NCBI RefSeq assembly: GCF_001517585.1
Contig: NZ_FBYC01000004.1
Location: 1,755,501-1,819,500, forward strand
Length of the DNA stretch: 64,000 nt
Reading direction: 5' to 3'
Source: Roseibaca calidilacus
Lineage (GTDB): Bacteria > Pseudomonadota > Alphaproteobacteria > Rhodobacterales > Rhodobacteraceae
A model generated the notes under the pieces. That model was not told the DNA's origin. It did no database searches and saw only the letters and a list, made by a program, of their open reading frames with translations. Shown here piece after piece: positions 62,325 through 64,000 of this stretch (position 1 is the first letter of the stretch; every line of letters starts with the position of its first letter). The position numbers were made by a program, and so were the translations under genes.

Positions 62325-64000
62325 GCCATCGTCTTGCCTCTGGCGGTCGCCTGATCGACCGCAGCCGCGATGTGACATTCACCTTCAACGGCAAGACCAT
62401 GAAGGGCCATGCGGGGGATACGCTTGCGGCCAGCCTGCTGGCCAATGGCCAGACCTTGTTGGGGCGGTCGTTCAAATACCACCGCCCGCGCGGCATTGTC
62501 GCAAGCGGCGCGGAAGAACCCAATGCACTTGTCGGGCTGGGCAAGGGGGATCGGTATGAACCAAACCAACGCGTGACCACGACGGAACTGTTCGAGGGCA
62601 TGAGCGCCGAGACGCAGAACCACTGGCCAAGTCTGGAATTCGACCTGCTTGCGGTGAACAGCCTTGTGCCGCAATTCCTGACGGCGGGTTTTTATTACAA
62701 GACCTTCCTGCGCCCGCGCGCGTTCTGGAAGCATGTGTATGAACCCATCATTCGCAAATCGGCGGGCTTGGGCAAAGCCCCCGCGCATGATGCGCGCGAC
62801 CCCGACCGCTATGAACAGCTTTACGCGTTTTGCGATGTGCTGGTCATCGGTGGTGGCATTGCGGGTCTGCAAGCCGCGCTGTCGGCGGCTGAAACCGGCG
62901 CGCGTGTGGCGCTTTGGGAGCAGACCGCGCATTGGGGCGGCCGTGCGCCCGTAGATGGCATAACCATAGACGGGCAGGATGCCGTTGCGTGGATTGCCGC
63001 GACCGTTGCCAAGTTGGCGGGCATGGCGAATGTCCATCTGCGCCTGCGCTGCATGGGCGCGGGTGTGCATGACCATGGTTATGTTCTGGGGTATGAGCGG
63101 GTATCCGACCACGCGCCGAATACCGACGCCCCCCGCCACCGCCTGTGGCGGATGCGCGCGGGCCAGATTGTGACGGCCACGGGGGCAATTGAACGCCCCC
63201 TGTCCTTTGCGGGCAATGACCTGCCGGGCGTGATGCTGGCCAGCGCCATGCGCGACTATGTGGTCAATTACGCCGTCGCGCCGGGAAAATCCGTGGTGGT
63301 TGTGACCAATAACGACGACGCCTACCGCACCGCAATCGCGCTGCGCCGTGCCGGTATCGGCGTGCCCGCCGTGGTCGATGCCCGGCCCGAGGCCAACGGC
63401 CCGCTGGTGGCAGCGGCCCGCGCCGCAGGCATCACCGTTCTGACCGGCAAGGGCATTCGCAAGGTCAAGGGCGGCAAAGCGGTAACAGGTGTCGAGATTT
63501 GCCGCATCGACAGCAAGGGCACCGCTTTCACCGAGGAATTCGACTGCGACGCGGTGGCCATGTCGGGCGGCTGGTCGCCCGTCGTGCATCTGTGGTCGCA
63601 TTGCGGCGGCAAGCTGGTTTGGGACGAGGCGCATCATTTCTTCCGCCCCGATGCCAGCCGCCCGCCTTTGGGCGTGGATGGCGCGGGCTTCGTGCGCGCC
63701 TGCGGCGCGGCCAATGGCGACATGGGCGCAGTGCTGAGTGGCGCGCATGACGCGGGTTTGACAGCGGCAAGAGCCACCGGGGCCACGGGCAAGGCCCCTG
63801 CCCCGGCCACCGACCAAGCCCCCGACATGGCCCCGATGGACGCCGTCTGGATGATGCCGCGTAATGCCGAATACGACCTGCGCATGAAAATGTGGCTGGA
63901 TTATCAGAACGACGTGAAGGTCGCCGACGTGCAATTGGCCGCGCGCGAAGGCTACCAGAGCGTGGAGCATACCAAGCGCTATACCACGCTGGGCATGGCG
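62321..64000 (+). CDS. soxA: Sarcosine oxidase, alpha subunit (cut by window end)
   Basis: 560 codons are open to the last base; full family length is about 980. N-terminal 2Fe-2S-like domain (DVTFTFNGKTMKGHAGDTLAASLL, SFKYHRPRGI), then the FAD/NAD fold at about residues 172-200 (DVLVIGGGIAGLQAAL). Remainder, with the tetrahydrofolate-binding domain, and the gamma subunit gene, lie outside. Confidence 0.94.
   Translation, partial: MSHRLASGGRLIDRSRDVTFTFNGKTMKGHAGDTLAASLLANGQTLLGRSFKYHRPRGIVASGAEEPNALVGLGKGDRYEPNQRVTTTELFEGMSAETQNHWPSLEFDLLAVNSLVPQFLTAGFYYKTFLRPRAFWKHVYEPIIRKSAGLGKAPAHDARDPDRYEQLYAFCDVLVIGGGIAGLQAALSAAETGARVALWEQTAHWGGRAPVDGITIDGQDAVAWIAATVAKLAGMANVHLRLRCMGAGVHDHGYVLGYERVSDHAPNTDAPRHRLWRMRAGQIVTATGAIERPLSFAGNDLPGVMLASAMRDYVVNYAVAPGKSVVVVTNNDDAYRTAIALRRAGIGVPAVVDARPEANGPLVAAARAAGITVLTGKGIRKVKGGKAVTGVEICRIDSKGTAFTEEFDCDAVAMSGGWSPVVHLWSHCGGKLVWDEAHHFFRPDASRPPLGVDGAGFVRACGAANGDMGAVLSGAHDAGLTAARATGATGKAPAPATDQAPDMAPMDAVWMMPRNAEYDLRMKMWLDYQNDVKVADVQLAAREGYQSVEHTKRYTTLGMA

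Noticed and set aside
1-64000. CRISPR arrays, transposases, integrases, tRNAs and prophage genes
   Set aside because: None seen on either strand; the only repeats are short and listed.

Overview
The window is a 64 kb piece of a GC-rich alphaproteobacterial chromosome. It is most likely from the Rhodobacteraceae/Roseobacter relatives, possibly a halophilic or alkaliphilic member. The pointers are a Usg protein, DUF2927, DUF1289 and CcmI-type proteins, a DksA with a degenerate zinc finger, B12-dependent ribonucleotide reductase, and an ectABC-ask cluster with its MarR regulator. It is densely coded, with many 4-base ATGA/GTGA overlaps. No tRNA, rRNA, CRISPR array, transposase or prophage was seen. 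The taxonomic call is inference from gene content and protein style, not a database result.

Left part (1-16 kb): the end of an acetyl-CoA synthetase gene, a short-LID adenylate kinase, and an Na+/acetate-type symporter pair. These are followed by a four-gene signalling-looking set: a cNMP-binding/CBS/nucleotidyltransferase protein, a small membrane protein, a lone receiver, and a membrane PAS/histidine-kinase-like protein fused to a DnaQ-type exonuclease. In that fusion the phospho-acceptor His is replaced by Asp. Then come etfBA, a crotonase-fold protein without the usual catalytic glutamates next to a thioesterase, a lone HExxH membrane-anchored protein, and a tripartite tricarboxylate transporter operon (tctC-tctA-tctB) with a 2-hydroxyacid dehydrogenase.

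Middle (16-37 kb): the four-gene ligase-associated DNA repair set (Lhr-type helicase and PdeM on +, DNA ligase and MBL exonuclease on -) as two converging pairs; nrdJ with a 450-base leader; a small AT-richer orphan gene and a perfect 21-bp inverted repeat; usg, gyrA; a GntR regulator divergent from coxG-lldD (L-lactate use); rplY and pth around an IsdG-like heme monooxygenase candidate; DUF2332, DUF2237, a membrane-anchored LuxR-type regulator and a PepSY-like secreted protein. Two copies of a structured repeat (near 19.3 and 32.8 kb) share flanks but carry different, self-complementary central stems. A candidate small RNA with a strong terminator lies between the PepSY-like gene and trpB.

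Right part (37-64 kb): trpB, an anchored aspartic protease, an FAD monooxygenase, dksA; a MoxR/GNAT/DUF2927/small membrane/VWA operon; a DUF4168 protein, paired cyclophilins, pgk, an FtsB-like protein, a polyprenyl sugar transferase and the RNase P RNA; surE-pcm-nlpD; the ectoine cluster ectR/ectABC-ask; DUF1289, ruvX, ccmI; and the start of a heterotetrameric sarcosine oxidase operon (soxB, a small membrane ORF, soxD, soxA cut by the window end). Functionally the window mixes housekeeping genes with uptake and oxidation of small organic acids (acetate, lactate, sarcosine, a tricarboxylate- or sulfolactate-like substrate) and osmoprotection.
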